Shown in pieces: positions 63,534 through 64,000 of a DNA stretch of 64,000 bases. The stretch comes from Flavobacterium pectinovorum (GTDB taxonomy: Bacteria; Bacteroidota; Bacteroidia; Flavobacteriales; Flavobacteriaceae), in NCBI RefSeq assembly GCF_006438875.1, contig NZ_RCZH01000023.1, positions 1-64,000 on the forward strand, read 5' to 3'. Position numbers and translations under genes: made by a program. The notes below the pieces were generated by a model. It ran no database searches, was not told the DNA's origin, and worked only from the letters and a program-made list of their open reading frames with translations. Position 1 is the stretch's first letter. Every line of letters begins with the position of its first letter.

Positions 63534-64000
63534 TTACATTTTAACTTTTGTCTTATCCAACTCACCAATAAATGGTATTGAATTTTGAATTTCGTTACGG
63601 ATCGTAGTTTGTAAATACACTTCTAACTGAATAAATTTTGCAGCATTTATAGCTCCAATTACTTTTTTAGCCTGACCATAAGTTTTATCATATAATTTTT
63701 CGTAACCTAAATTATTTTTCAAAGTTCCTTTGGCCAATTCATCAGCTTTTGCATCTGTTAGAGTGGCATAATTTGCTGCATAATCATTGATTAGTTGAAA
63801 TTTTGTTTGTCCAAGAGCTTTACGTTCTGTTTCATAATTATCATAAACTTTTGTAAACGCTGCAGCCTGTGTATCTGATAAATTCATGTATTCTTTTACA
63901 AGATCACTTTTTGATTTTCCATAAACACTTTGTACAACATCTACATCTTCCTTAAATGAAGATTGAGCATAAGATGAAAACGAGGCAATAGCCATAATAA
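63534..64000 (-). CDS. Secreted helical protein, N-terminus beyond window
   Basis: At least 155 residues; the open frame runs past the window edge and the visible MAIASFSSYAQ is the end of a signal peptide rather than a start. The mature part is helical (VVQSVYGKSKSDLVKEYMNL; FTKVYDNYETERKALGQTKF), similar in style to Bacteroidota periplasmic helical proteins. Family not named; function unknown. Confidence 0.7.
   Translation of the reverse strand, partial: IMAIASFSSYAQSSFKEDVDVVQSVYGKSKSDLVKEYMNLSDTQAAAFTKVYDNYETERKALGQTKFQLINDYAANYATLTDAKADELAKGTLKNNLGYEKLYDKTYGQAKKVIGAINAAKFIQLEVYLQTTIRNEIQNSIPFIGELDKTKVKM

Overview
The window is low-GC chromosomal DNA from a Flavobacterium-like member of the Bacteroidota. 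Evidence: Bacteroidota promoters of the TTTG / TAnnTTTG type, a type IX secretion C-terminal sorting domain, bacillithiol and menaquinone genes, a large single-chain PurL, signal peptides ending in xFSQ or SFGQ, and many short dispersed palindromes of the kind common in Flavobacterium.

Region by region: 1-3 kb holds a transposase remnant, tRNA-His, bshB1 and menF-menI. 3-17 kb holds a beta-helix lipoprotein, a secreted T9SS endonuclease, purL (with a repeat inserted in frame and its 3' end tandemly copied downstream), an outer-membrane beta-barrel protein and an acyl-CoA ligase. 17.4-29 kb holds two convergent operons that resemble a MoxR-vWA ternary system: WGR and SWIM proteins on the plus strand; MoxR ATPase, a vWA protein with a ribosomal-L7/L12-like module, a membrane TPR protein and two small partners on the minus strand.

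29-55 kb is the most interesting part, an RNA-repair / Ro60 island. It encodes a DEDD exonuclease, an SPFH (slipin-like) protein, an ATP-grasp protein, two different RNA ligases, a T4-Pnkp-like kinase-phosphatase, an interrupted MNT nucleotidyltransferase, a TROVE/Ro60 protein, an HD phosphohydrolase and a WYL regulator. Between them lie many structured RNAs on the minus strand: circularly permuted tRNA-like units, degenerate tRNA-like genes, a 191-nt giant tRNA-like RNA, and a six-unit array of Y-RNA-like elements just downstream of the Ro60 gene. Six near-identical 23-bp palindromes (ACTGCGCA-N7-TGCGCAGT type), each 8-9 bp from a -7 box, precede six transcription units here and appear to form one local regulon. 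A leucine-rich-repeat Roc-COR GTPase with a C-terminal TIR domain, probably a defence protein, lies inside the island next to four tRNA-like elements.

55.5-62 kb is a beta-oxidation cluster (MarR regulator, FadB/J-type fusion, thiolase, an S23-type four-helix protein, acyl-CoA dehydrogenase). The window ends with a GH18 glycosidase and the start of a secreted protein cut by the window edge. Intergenic DNA is crowded with at least eight families of short inverted repeats, several nested inside one another.

All calls are by eye from sequence; no alignment, covariance or folding program was run.
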